From CBDATB01 sp965199745 (GTDB lineage: Bacteria; Bacteroidota; Bacteroidia; Cytophagales; Flammeovirgaceae): a DNA stretch of 64,000 nt. Below are positions 1 to 8,102 of the stretch, one piece after another. Positions within the stretch are counted from its first letter, which is position 1. Each line of letters opens with the position of its first letter. The stretch is from the NCBI GenBank assembly GCA_965199745.1, contig CBDATB010000015.1:124001-188000 (forward strand). Direction: 5' to 3'. Under the pieces are notes generated by a model. That model was not told where the DNA came from and did not search any database. It saw only the letters and a program-made list of their open reading frames with translations. A program made the translations under genes and the position numbers.

Positions 1-646
1 CATTAAATAAATAAATATCACTATTCAGGTAGTTTTTTCCTTTGGCTTGCAGTGTATAGTTGTCTGCATTACTCAGGCTAAGTACTGCTCGCCGCTTATC
101 GAGCTTAATAACCCTTAAAATATTGCTGTTCACATCTACAATATTGATAAGACCTTCTGGTATCAGTTCATTACTTTGTTCATCGCTTAGGGCAATTTGC
201 CAAACTGGTTGAGTAAGTTTTACCAATTCAATTTCTATACTAATGTGTTCGCTTGACGTAATATGCTCGGTATTAATGTGCTTGGGGAGGGTAGTGTATC
301 CAGGTTTGTAACATTCAATTAAGTACTCAGTATTTGTATAAAATATAAGAGAAAACATGCCATCTTTATTCGTTACCTTCAGGTAAGAGTCATCGTCAAT
401 AACATAATTGATTTTATTGTTTTCATCTTTTATAACTTTATAAATAAAAACATTAACACCTTCTCGTGCTTTTTTATCTTTTTTATGAAATACAATGCCA
501 GTCACTTTATAGGTGTTGCGTGTAACGGCATTATCGAATGGCATTACCTCTTGCGAAAAAGCGTGTAGGCAACTCGAAAGCATAACTGAGAGTTTAAGCA
601 GCGATACGGAAGTTAGGCGTGCCGGCGTGGGCATAAATATGGGCAT
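1..646 (-). CDS. Secreted carboxypeptidase-regulatory-like protein (3' end outside window)
   Basis: This open frame enters from the left edge and is read on the minus strand from ATG at 646; another in-frame ATG lies at 634. The N-terminus has a hydrophobic stretch ending SCLHAFSQE, a plausible signal peptide with cleavage after the AFS. After it comes a beta-sandwich opening of the kind KVTGIVFHKKDKKAREGVNV, followed by TNKDGMFSLIF. This is the pattern of CarboxypepD_reg-like / DUF4480-type domains at the start of many Bacteroidota surface proteins. An in-frame TAA just upstream of 646 limits the start. The rest of the protein is not visible, so the overall function cannot be named; an OmpA-type or cell-surface anchor protein is possible. 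Confidence 0.7.
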   Translation of the reverse strand, partial: MPIFMPTPARLTSVSLLKLSVMLSSCLHAFSQEVMPFDNAVTRNTYKVTGIVFHKKDKKAREGVNVFIYKVIKDENNKINYVIDDDSYLKVTNKDGMFSLIFYTNTEYLIECYKPGYTTLPKHINTEHITSSEHISIEIELVKLTQPVWQIALSDEQSNELIPEGLINIVDVNSNILRVIKLDKRRAVLSLSNADNYTLQAKGKNYLNSDIYLFN

Positions 647-759
647 AACAGTGGTGGTAGGTGATCTTTCCAACTGTTGTTATGTTCAAAATTTATACCA
701 AGTTCACAGATATAGTTAGTAAGGTATTTTAGAAATATATCAAGGTAGGTTTAATTTTT

Positions 760-1683
760 TTACCAATCCGGTTTCGACGAGTCGTGTGGTTTTTTTGATT
801 TTTTCTTTAGCTGCTGATAATATCTTATTTCCTCGCTTCTCATGGCTTCTAAAATCATTTTGGCTTTTTCTTCGCTCATCTGGATTTCTTGGAGGCGCTG
901 CTGCTGCTGTGCTGTTCTTTCAGCAGCTTCTCTTTGCTGCTTTTCTTCAGGACTTTCTTGAGTAGCCTCTTGCTTTTGCTGCTGATCGCCTTCTTTTTCT
1001 TCATCTTGCTGCTGCGATTGTTGTTTTTGCTCACCTTCTTTTTCTTCATCTTGTTGTTGCGATTGTTGTTTTTGCTCACCTTCTTTTTCTTCATCTTGTT
1101 GTTGCTTTTGCGCTTCCTTATTTTCTTCTTCTTTGCCTTGATTTTGCTGGTCTTGTTGCTTTTGCTCCTTTTTTTGTTGCTGCCCCTGTCGGTTTTGTTG
1201 TTCTTGCTGATCTTCGTTCTGCTTTGAGTCTTGCTGTTGCTGCTCGCGGAGTAGCTTTTTTATCATTTCATAATTATACCTTGCTTCTTCATTAGAAGGA
1301 TTATTGATTAGTGCTTGTTTGAGAAGATCGAGTGATTCCTCATATTTCTTATCTTCAAACCTAATAGTGCCCATCTGCTGATAGGCTAATGACTTCATAG
1401 CTTTGTGCTTTAGGTTAGCGACCTGTCCATAAGCCATAAAGGCAGAATCCTTTTGTTGTTTATAAAAATAGCAATGACCTAAATTCAGATATACAGCTTC
1501 CTCAGCCACTTCCATAGAGTCAACAAGAATACGATATTGCCTGATGGCTTCATCATAATCTTGCGTGCGGTAAGCTTTTTCTGCAGCTTTTTTGGTGGCG
1601 TTAATACGGGCAATTTTGGTAATATCATTGAGCGGGTTGCCCGTTAACACAGTCAATAATAGTACGTATAAAAGGAATTTCAT
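760..1683 (-). CDS. BatC-like TPR protein with long Gln/Glu/Lys-rich tail
   Basis: 307 aa. An N-terminal hydrophobic segment (MKFLLYVLLLTVLTG) suggests export or membrane anchoring. Residues about 30-150 form tetratricopeptide repeats (AYRTQDYDEAIRQYRILVDS; YEESLDLLKQALINNPSNEEARYNYE). From about residue 155 to 285 the protein is almost only Q, E, K and D and should be a charged coiled coil or disordered region; it holds a 15-residue tandem repeat. The TPR followed by a Q-rich tail directly after a MoxR ATPase is the BatC arrangement of the Bacteroidota aerotolerance operon. BatC is thought to scaffold the periplasmic face of the Bat complex. The usual DUF58 and von Willebrand (BatA/BatB) genes are missing between moxR and this gene, so the assignment rests on architecture and one neighbour. 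Confidence 0.72.
   Translation of the reverse strand: MKFLLYVLLLTVLTGNPLNDITKIARINATKKAAEKAYRTQDYDEAIRQYRILVDSMEVAEEAVYLNLGHCYFYKQQKDSAFMAYGQVANLKHKAMKSLAYQQMGTIRFEDKKYEESLDLLKQALINNPSNEEARYNYEMIKKLLREQQQQDSKQNEDQQEQQNRQGQQQKKEQKQQDQQNQGKEEENKEAQKQQQDEEKEGEQKQQSQQQDEEKEGEQKQQSQQQDEEKEGDQQQKQEATQESPEEKQQREAAERTAQQQQRLQEIQMSEEKAKMILEAMRSEEIRYYQQLKKKSKKPHDSSKPDW
985..1110 (-). repeat. 45-bp tandem repeat inside the BatC-like gene
   Basis: Nearly three copies of a 45-nt unit encode the 15-residue period QQQDEEKEGEQKQQS. The last two units are almost identical at DNA level, with only CTG/TTG wobble changes, so the array is recent or kept homogeneous by slippage. It makes the coding sequence prone to in-frame length variation. 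Confidence 0.85.
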
Positions 1684-1762
1684 ACAAACACTGAAAAGTT
1701 TAGAAATTTTATTCTACATACAAGAACACGAATTTTATACGATTTGTATACAAAATGCTCCG

Positions 1763-2755
1763 TTAAAAGGTGTTAAAATGTTTTTGCTCCTTAATCATCA
1801 ATTCAATCAGTTCTTCTTCGGAGATGTTTTCCGCTTCAGCTTTGAAATTTCTGACAATTCTATGCCTGAGTATAGGAATAGCTACTGCTTTCACATCTTC
1901 TATATCTGGCGTATATTTGTGGGCAAGCAACGCATAGCATTTGGCCGCCAAAATCAGGTATTGCGATGCCCTCGGACCTGCCCCCCATTCGAGATATTCG
2001 TTAGCCTGGCTTGCTGCGTGTTGTTTTCGTGGGCGAGTTTTGTTAACTAATTTTACAACATACTCTATAACGTTATCAGCAACAGGTACTCTTCGGATGA
2101 GTTGTTGAAATAATAGTATTTCTTGTTTGCTAATCACTTGGTTTAAAGTAAGTTCTTGATTGGTGGTGGTTCGCTTAACAATTTCTACCTCATCATTATA
2201 GTCTGGATAGTCGAGGTGTAAATTAAACATGAATCGGTCGAGTTGTGCCTCGGGCAAAGGGTATGTTCCTTCTTGCTCGATAGGGTTTTGAGTAGCTAAT
2301 ACAAAGAAAGGTCTGTCGAGTTTAAAATGCCTACCCGCCACGGTAACGGCATATTCTTGCATAGACTCTAAGAGAGCAGACTGCGTTTTAGGAGGTGTGC
2401 GGTTAATTTCATCTGCCAAAATAATATTGGCAAAAATAGGTCCTTTGACAAATTGAAAATTACGGTCTTTATCAATAGTTTCGGCACCGAGAATATCGGA
2501 AGGCATCAAATCTGGCGTAAATTGTATGCGGCTAAAACTAAGCCCTAATATTTGAGAGATAGTTTGAATGAGCAAGGTTTTAGCTAGACCAGGAACACCG
2601 ACCAATAAAGAATGACCCTGGCAAAAAATTGACAGCAGAATTAATTGTACCGCTTGTCTTTGACCGACAATAGCTTTTGAAATTTCATCTTTCAGGCGAC
2701 CGTAAGTTTCCCTAAAGGCGGTTACTGCTTCTTTGTCGTTGTCGAACGTGTTCAT
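1763..2755 (-). CDS. MoxR-family AAA+ ATPase
   Basis: 330 aa, the normal length for MoxR proteins. Walker A is GVPGLAKT (residues 53-60), Walker B LADEINR (113-119), followed by sensor-1 region ATQNPIEQEGTYPLPEAQLD and the arginine-finger/lid segment near FMFNLHLDYP. MoxR ATPases are cytoplasmic chaperones that mature or insert von Willebrand-domain partners, here presumably Bat proteins. The gene lies 24 bp after the SurA-type gene and about 80 bp before the BatC-like gene on the same strand, so the four genes from 5006 down to 760 may form one operon. Identification as MoxR is firm; the partner is inferred. Confidence 0.93.
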   Translation of the reverse strand: MNTFDNDKEAVTAFRETYGRLKDEISKAIVGQRQAVQLILLSIFCQGHSLLVGVPGLAKTLLIQTISQILGLSFSRIQFTPDLMPSDILGAETIDKDRNFQFVKGPIFANIILADEINRTPPKTQSALLESMQEYAVTVAGRHFKLDRPFFVLATQNPIEQEGTYPLPEAQLDRFMFNLHLDYPDYNDEVEIVKRTTTNQELTLNQVISKQEILLFQQLIRRVPVADNVIEYVVKLVNKTRPRKQHAASQANEYLEWGAGPRASQYLILAAKCYALLAHKYTPDIEDVKAVAIPILRHRIVRNFKAEAENISEEELIELMIKEQKHFNTF

Positions 2756-2779
2756 TATATAAATTTGGGTTTAAGTCTT

Positions 2780-4138
2780 TTATAATTTATTAATAATATC
2801 ACACCCTTCGTATGCTGGATCAATGTCAATAAAAACCTGCTTCTTTGCTTTATTCAGCCACTCTTCTAGCACACTATAATTTTTATACTCTTGGGCGGCA
2901 TTATAAATTTTCTGATAATCATCTTTTAGGTTAGCATAATGGGGAGGAGCATAACTCTTGTAATAAATTAAGCGAACAGCCTGCTTGCCATCTTCTGACC
3001 TAAAAGGTAGAGGAGCCGTAATGTTGCCGACCTTCATTGTATCTAGGATAAAAAATATAACCGGGTCGAGGTCGTCCGTAGAAACGATAGAGCTTCCGGT
3101 GTTGCTATCTTGAAAATAACCTGAATTAGCCCTTGTGGGCGGGTCATCAGAAAATTCTTTTGCAGCTTTCTCGAAGGTCAAACTATCTATGAGCATCAAA
3201 TTTTTAATACTATCCATAAACTGTATTGCTCGCTCAACATCAGTTTCAGTTGATTTGGGTCGAATCAGAATATGCCTAGCATGGAATCTGTTACCTCGTC
3301 TTTCCAATAGTTGGATTAGGTGGTATCCAAATTCCGATTCTATTGGGTCAGAAATTTTATTTTCTTTTATTCTCAGTGCGGTAGCTTCAAATTCAGGTAC
3401 CATAGTACCTCTTCCAGCCCATCCTAAATCACCACCTCTGGCACGCGAGCCAAAATCCTCAGAATAAGTACGCGCTAAGGACGCAAAATCTTCGCCATCT
3501 AATAAGCGTTGTTTAATATCGAAAAGTTGTTTTTTTACTTTTTCTTTTTCTGCTGGGCTTACATCAGCATATTTCACAATTTGACCAGCCTGTACTTCTG
3601 CCGACAGAAAAGGGATACTGTCTTTGGGAAGGTTTTTAAAATATTTTCTCACCTCGTCAGGAGTTACACCGATATCTTCTGTAATGGTTTGCCTTACTTG
3701 TTGAGTGACTAGCTGCTCACGAACCTGATCGCGCAAGCCTGCTTTTAGTTGCGTAACTGATTTACCCAGAGTTTGCTCGAGCTTGTTTCTGCCACCCGCC
3801 TGAGCAATAAAATACTGCATCCTTCTATCAAGCTCGCTTTCCACAACATCTGCTGCCACAATAATAGAATCTATATCGGCTTTTGCAACCAGTATTTTAT
3901 TAACGACTAAACTTTTAAAAATCTCACATTTAGCATCGGGGGGTAGAGTCTGACCAGAACTCAGCATTTGCTGATAGCCTATTTCCACATCGGATCGTAG
4001 AATGATATGGTTGTCAATTTTTGCTATGATTTTATCAACAACAGTGTTGTTTTGCGCTTCAACGCTTAATATTTTTAGCCAGAGGCATGGCAAAAGTAAT
4101 ATTCGGGTAATCATCTTGCTATTTTTTATAAATTTCAT
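2780..4138 (-). CDS. SurA-like periplasmic peptidyl-prolyl isomerase / chaperone
   Basis: 452 aa. A signal peptide (ILLLPCLWLKILSVEAQ) precedes a SurA N-terminal domain with KIIAKIDNHIILRSDVE near residue 40. Two parvulin (PpiC) domains follow: about 180-285, with DLGWAGRGTMVPEFEATA and FGYHLIQLLERR, and about 287-395, with FHARHILIRP. SurA chaperones escort beta-barrel outer membrane proteins through the periplasm. The start overlaps the end of the upstream chaperone-like gene by 20 bp, indicating translational coupling. A downstream in-frame ATG (MITRILL) is an alternative start nearer the hydrophobic core. Confidence 0.92.
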   Translation of the reverse strand: MKFIKNSKMITRILLLPCLWLKILSVEAQNNTVVDKIIAKIDNHIILRSDVEIGYQQMLSSGQTLPPDAKCEIFKSLVVNKILVAKADIDSIIVAADVVESELDRRMQYFIAQAGGRNKLEQTLGKSVTQLKAGLRDQVREQLVTQQVRQTITEDIGVTPDEVRKYFKNLPKDSIPFLSAEVQAGQIVKYADVSPAEKEKVKKQLFDIKQRLLDGEDFASLARTYSEDFGSRARGGDLGWAGRGTMVPEFEATALRIKENKISDPIESEFGYHLIQLLERRGNRFHARHILIRPKSTETDVERAIQFMDSIKNLMLIDSLTFEKAAKEFSDDPPTRANSGYFQDSNTGSSIVSTDDLDPVIFFILDTMKVGNITAPLPFRSEDGKQAVRLIYYKSYAPPHYANLKDDYQKIYNAAQEYKNYSVLEEWLNKAKKQVFIDIDPAYEGCDIINKL

Positions 4139-5006
4139 AGTGATTATTTTTGGTGGCCTCTCGGTAAATATCCTCCTGTAGCTTTTTACGTAATGCTATT
4201 TTTCTTTTGTTGGTCAGTATATTTCTTATTCTATCCTGCACGTAAGGCAAAGGAGAAATTTGGTCAGTAATTTTATAATCCAGAATTTTTAAATAGTAAT
4301 TAAACAAAGAATCTGTAGTCTGTAAGATTTTTTTTCTTTGCAGCGTTTGTATTTGATTATTAATTTCATTGGCAAAAGGAGTATACCGGATAAGATTGTC
4401 AAAATCGAGCCACGTAGAATCATCTAACTGGTAAATATCGGCATAGGTGTAGGCATAGATTTTTAGTTTTTCTATTTCTTTCACTCGGTTAGAGCGTAAC
4501 CATTTTGGCACGTTTAGCAGGTTAGGCATCTCTTTAGGTATTTTCACAAAAATACAACGAACAATATTTTGCTTCAACTCAAAATCAGCTGTGTTTTCTT
4601 GGTAGTATTGCCGAATTTCTTCCAAGCTAATAGCAGAGTCTAAATGTCGGTTGATATACTTCTTCTCAAAACCATACAATATCAACTGATATTTGTATTC
4701 TTGTACTTTTTGTTCTATTTCCTCTTCGTCTATTGCTGTATTTTCTTTAGCTACTTTTAGTTTGAGGTGTTTTTTTATCCAAGAATCAACATATATATCA
4801 GCTAATTTGATGCTGTCTGCCACAGAAACCTCAGGAGATAGTATTTTTCTGATATCTTCTTCGTATAAATAGTCGTCATGTACCCTAGCAACAGGTGTAC
4901 CTTTGTCAGTTTTTTTTTTGATACTGAAGTATTCTTCAAAAACAGTATTTACACTACAGGAGACAGCAAAAAAAAGCAATAATACACAGGAAAAATGTTT
5001 TATCAT
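4119..5006 (-). CDS. SurA-N-like lipoprotein, parvulin-related chaperone
   Basis: 295 aa. The N-terminus is a lipoprotein signal with lipobox FAVSC at about residue 17. Next comes a SurA/PrsA-type segment (VARVHDDYLYEEDIRKIL) and long charged helices. No convincing parvulin catalytic core is visible, so it is probably a chaperone-only member of the peptidyl-prolyl isomerase family, as is common upstream of SurA in Bacteroidota. It is the first gene of the group running down to 760 and overlaps the next gene by 20 bp. The substrate is presumably outer-membrane proteins, by analogy only. Confidence 0.75.
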   Translation of the reverse strand: MIKHFSCVLLLFFAVSCSVNTVFEEYFSIKKKTDKGTPVARVHDDYLYEEDIRKILSPEVSVADSIKLADIYVDSWIKKHLKLKVAKENTAIDEEEIEQKVQEYKYQLILYGFEKKYINRHLDSAISLEEIRQYYQENTADFELKQNIVRCIFVKIPKEMPNLLNVPKWLRSNRVKEIEKLKIYAYTYADIYQLDDSTWLDFDNLIRYTPFANEINNQIQTLQRKKILQTTDSLFNYYLKILDYKITDQISPLPYVQDRIRNILTNKRKIALRKKLQEDIYREATKNNHYEIYKK

Positions 5007-5060
5007 ACTAGTGAATGTGTTAGCTCAATAAAGCAAAAAATTCTAAGATAATTTATTTTA

Positions 5061-5068
5061 CAAATGTA
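5061..5068 (-). promoter_or_regulatory. Candidate Bacteroidota -7 box for the chaperone/moxR operon
   Basis: CAAATGTA on the plus strand reads TACATTTG on the minus strand, matching the TAnnTTTG -7 consensus about 55 nt upstream of the start at 5006. No good TTTG -33 box lies 19 nt further upstream, so support is weak. Confidence 0.3.
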
Positions 5069-5248
5069 TACATAAGTTTGGGATAAGATCAACTCCGAAG
5101 ATAAATAATCACTTACATATCAAAGCAGAAAAATAATTAGGCGTTCCAGAGAAAAAGATTTTTTAGCTATATATTTGCGCTTACAAGCAGAACGTTATCA
5201 AAACGTTTCGAGTATTAATTATTTTTATAATTAGGCTAAACTAAAAAC

Positions 5249-5812
5249 ATGAAAAGAATAACAATTACTAATCTAGTATTGCTTTGTCTCATATTATTTT
5301 CTTGCAGCCCAGAAAAAAAGAACGAGCAAAGTAAAAATAAAATACAGGATCGAAGACCTAAAGCTGAAAATGGTGAAATAAAGCATTTTCACCACTACAC
5401 TGAAGACTTTCAGCGGCTAATGCTGGGTTATGAGGGAGCTATCAGAAAAGTAGATATTAAGATGAAAAAGGAGCAAGTCAGGTCAGTAGAAACAGCTACA
5501 TTGATGCAAGAAAGCGAATCGAGTATCACTTACAAAGTATGGCATACCGATGATGAACTAATTGTGGTAAAGTATGAATTTAGCAGTGAAGTATTGCAGG
5601 CTATTAAGGTAAAAATTGAGCTGAAAGACAATGAATCCTTTGAAACCATACTCGCAGAGTTGACCGACTTTTTTACACATAAATACGGTATACCAAAAAT
5701 TACACCTGACAAAAATGAAGTGTGGCAGGTAGTACATCACCCCGAACATGAGGTAGATATTATCGACTTTTTTGCCAATAATAAGTTCGTTATTGAAGTA
5801 GATATTAGTTAG
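5249..5812 (+). CDS. Hypothetical lipoprotein
   Basis: 187 aa. A clear lipoprotein signal (LVLLCLILFSCSPEKKNEQ) places it in the periplasm or on the outer membrane. The mature part is a mixed alpha/beta domain without motifs I recognise; stretches such as TYKVWHTDDELIVVKYEF and EIDFFANNKFVIEVDIS-like strands suggest a small beta-rich fold. It is flanked by divergent and parallel genes with gaps of over 100 bp and is probably transcribed alone; a possible -7 box (TATATTTG) sits at 5170-5177. Function unknown. Confidence 0.7.
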   Translation: MKRITITNLVLLCLILFSCSPEKKNEQSKNKIQDRRPKAENGEIKHFHHYTEDFQRLMLGYEGAIRKVDIKMKKEQVRSVETATLMQESESSITYKVWHTDDELIVVKYEFSSEVLQAIKVKIELKDNESFETILAELTDFFTHKYGIPKITPDKNEVWQVVHHPEHEVDIIDFFANNKFVIEVDIS

Positions 5813-5921
5813 TATTGATACTAGAAAACTGGTGGCTTCATAGAAAATCTTGTTAAAAACAAATTATGGACTAGATAGGAATGCCGAGTTAGGTTGCTAA
5901 TTTCCCATTATCGACTCACAT

Positions 5922-6461
5922 ATGCATAAGCTATATATCATACTCTTGCTAGCGGTAAGTGTGTCAGTAGGGATAATATTTCTGTTTTATCGTGCCGGGC
6001 GAGAGGAGCAGAGCAGAATCAAAAACCAGAATGCTCAAACTGTACAGAGGCAACATCTTCCCGCTTTCGAATTTTATACCCTAGACAGTACAACCTTTAC
6101 ACATGCCAACCTGCTGCCAAGAGCAACAGTGGTGGTATATTTTAACTCAGAATGTGACCATTGTCAACGTGAAGCAAGGGACATAGCCGCCAATTTATAC
6201 TACTTTCAAGACATGAATTTACTGATGGTGTCTGACGAACATATAGCAACTATCGAAAATTTTATTGAAAAATATGGCTTAAAGCACCCCAATATTTGTG
6301 CATTGTGTTCGGTTAATAATGCTTTTTATCGTGCTTTTCAAACGTCTATTCTTCCGAGCATATTTGTTTATGATAAAAATGGCTTGTTGTTAAAGCATCA
6401 TAAGGGAGAGACTAAAATAGATGAAGCAATAGCTCCTATTCTCTTCAACACTAATTCTTAG
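5922..6461 (+). CDS. Membrane-anchored thioredoxin-like (AhpC/TSA-type) protein
   Basis: 179 aa. An N-terminal membrane anchor (residues about 4-23) is followed by a thioredoxin fold with VVYFNSECDHCQREARDI; the redox pair is C78-x-x-C81. The cis-proline region appears as SILPSIFVYDKNG. The fold and topology suit a periplasm-facing thiol oxidoreductase of the TlpA/ResA class, which reduces cytochrome or envelope thiols, but the partner cannot be told. It ends 11 bp inside the convergent hydrolase gene, so the two transcripts overlap at their 3' ends. Confidence 0.8.
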   Translation: MHKLYIILLLAVSVSVGIIFLFYRAGREEQSRIKNQNAQTVQRQHLPAFEFYTLDSTTFTHANLLPRATVVVYFNSECDHCQREARDIAANLYYFQDMNLLMVSDEHIATIENFIEKYGLKHPNICALCSVNNAFYRAFQTSILPSIFVYDKNGLLLKHHKGETKIDEAIAPILFNTNS

Positions 6462-7329
6462 TTTTTTGGCAAATATTGAGAATTTCCTTTTTAACAAGCG
6501 GGAAGCGATTCCACGGGATAAAATGATTGGCATTTGGCAAATTGATGGTGTGCAGATATGCCGCCTTGATATGGTTTTTGCTAAAGTTTAAATTCTCATA
6601 AGGTACAATTTTATCTTTCTGTCCGTGGATATGAACGACTGTTGTTTTCAAATCTTTCCAGTGCATTCTTATTTTTTCAAGCTCTCGTACGTGTGAAAAT
6701 TTTTCATCACCTGCCACACGTAAATCGCCGTTGAGCATCCATTTGGTTAGTTTCCACCTACCAAAGTGAGAGAACCAAAATATTTTTTCATTATCAGGAT
6801 CAATTGCTGGAGCAAGCATAATAATAGCAAGGATTTTCTCGGGTCGATCCATTGCCATTTTAGCTATAATTGCCCCCCCGTAAGAATGTCCAATAAGAAT
6901 AATTTTCTCAGCGTTGTATTGGTCGATAACATGTTGTATGGATGCTGCCTGCTTAGCAAGAGAGGTTTCCGGACAGCCATACTCAGAATAACCGTAGCCA
7001 AGGCGATCTACAGCAATCATTTGTGTATTTTGCCGCAATTCTGCATCAGCCAAATAAGCGGTATAATTATCAGAAGATCCCGGCGCACCATGGACGAACA
7101 CCACCAAAGGTAGGTGCTTGTTCAAGGTATCAACTGCCGCTACATAGCGCATTGATTTGCCTTCAAATTCAGTGCGTCTGACAGATGCTGCCAAGCCTTT
7201 CTGATGAAAATAATCAAGTGTTTTTACATCATCTGTCCTAAACTGCATACAAGCCTGTAACAAAACAACGAAACTTAATGTTATAAGCAAAAAAATACAC
7301 CGTTTAATAAGCAATAGACCTGTGGGCAT
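6451..7329 (-). CDS. Alpha/beta hydrolase, probable lipoprotein
   Basis: 292 aa. A hydrophobic N-terminus ends in lipobox LLQAC (C27), indicating an envelope-anchored enzyme. The hydrolase fold is clear: oxyanion motif VHGAPGSSDNY (79-89), nucleophile elbow GHSYGG with Ser149, an acid in the HIHGQKDKIVPYEN strand, and a C-terminal His in NANHFIPWN. The substrate cannot be deduced; esterase, lipase and epoxide-hydrolase-like members share these motifs. It converges with the thioredoxin-like gene and lies 39 bp downstream of the glutathione peroxidase gene on the same strand. Confidence 0.82.
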   Translation of the reverse strand: MPTGLLLIKRCIFLLITLSFVVLLQACMQFRTDDVKTLDYFHQKGLAASVRRTEFEGKSMRYVAAVDTLNKHLPLVVFVHGAPGSSDNYTAYLADAELRQNTQMIAVDRLGYGYSEYGCPETSLAKQAASIQHVIDQYNAEKIILIGHSYGGAIIAKMAMDRPEKILAIIMLAPAIDPDNEKIFWFSHFGRWKLTKWMLNGDLRVAGDEKFSHVRELEKIRMHWKDLKTTVVHIHGQKDKIVPYENLNFSKNHIKAAYLHTINLPNANHFIPWNRFPLVKKEILNICQKTKN

Positions 7330-7368
7330 AGTACTTAGCTGCTCAATTAAAAATGATACGAGTCGCTC

Positions 7369-7878
7369 TTATTTTTCAATCCACGCAATAATTGCATCAT
7401 CTAGCGGGCTAGTTCTTGACGGATAAAATTTGATGAGTTTACCTTCTTCATCAATTAAGTACTTACAAAAATTCCAGCTAGGCTTTTGGTCATTCCATCC
7501 GTTTCTAGACTTATCCGAAAGCCATTCGTACAAAGGGTGTCGATCGGCTTCCACAACAGATATTTTTTGGAATAGTTGGAAAGTAATCCCATAATTGTTT
7601 TCACAAAAAGAAGCGATTTCATTATTTGTACCAGGCTCTTGTTTACCAAAATTATTGGCTGGAAAAGCAAGAATTTCAAAACCTTTGTGTTTATATCGCT
7701 TGTAAAGCACTTCTAAATCGGCATACTGCCGCGTATAGCCACATTTAGAAGCAACGTTGACCAGTAATAATTTTTTGCCTTTGTAGGAAGAAAAGTTAAT
7801 AGCTGAGCTATCAATAGCTAGCATTGTAAAGCCATAAAAAGACGTGGAAGGTATATTTTCTAGCTGGGTATTTGACAC
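7369..7878 (-). CDS. Glutathione peroxidase family protein, signal peptide separated by frameshift
   Basis: 169 aa from a GTG start. It has the peroxidatic cysteine in NVASKCGYT, the Gln/Trp partners in FPANNFGKQEPGTN and SWNFCKYLID, and the usual family length. The family reduces hydroperoxides, normally with thioredoxin rather than glutathione in bacteria, and uses Cys rather than selenocysteine, as here. The GTG start is forced, because the natural leader (MKKVNFLFILMLMSS...) lies just upstream in another frame (see 7860-7967). Adding one A to the run at 7879-7882 would fuse leader and enzyme, so the gene is either a frameshift mutant with a cytoplasmic remnant product or affected by a sequencing error. 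Confidence 0.85.
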   Translation of the reverse strand: MSNTQLENIPSTSFYGFTMLAIDSSAINFSSYKGKKLLLVNVASKCGYTRQYADLEVLYKRYKHKGFEILAFPANNFGKQEPGTNNEIASFCENNYGITFQLFQKISVVEADRHPLYEWLSDKSRNGWNDQKPSWNFCKYLIDEEGKLIKFYPSRTSPLDDAIIAWIEK

Positions 7879-7967
7879 TTTTGCATGGTGGTTTCATCAG
7901 TTTGTTGGAAAGTGCTACTCATAAGCATTAAGATAAACAAAAAATTTACTTTCTTCATTATATTCAT
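7860..7967 (-). other. Orphaned signal-peptide ORF of the glutathione peroxidase gene
   Basis: A 35-codon frame starting ATG at 7967 (second ATG at 7958) encodes a basic N-region, the hydrophobic core VNFLFILMLMSS and then TFQQTDETTMQKCQ. It overlaps the start of the peroxidase frame and is offset by one base. The A-run at 7879-7882 is the likely site of a one-base loss. It is not expected to be a gene in its own right. Confidence 0.7.
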
Positions 7968-8102
7968 TATTTGGTTTTAATAATTTTTAAATTAATTTTA
8001 AAAACTGCTCAAACAAGCTAAGAGCTAGTATTGTTTGGCATATAACTCGAAATTTACTTGATAACAAATATTTAAACTTTTACCATCTACTATTGACTGA
8101 AT

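Noticed and set aside
889..1227. Plus-strand leucine/phenylalanine-rich ORF of 112 codons
   Set aside because: It is the antisense of the Q/E/K-rich BatC tail; hydrophobic composition is forced by the complementary codons.
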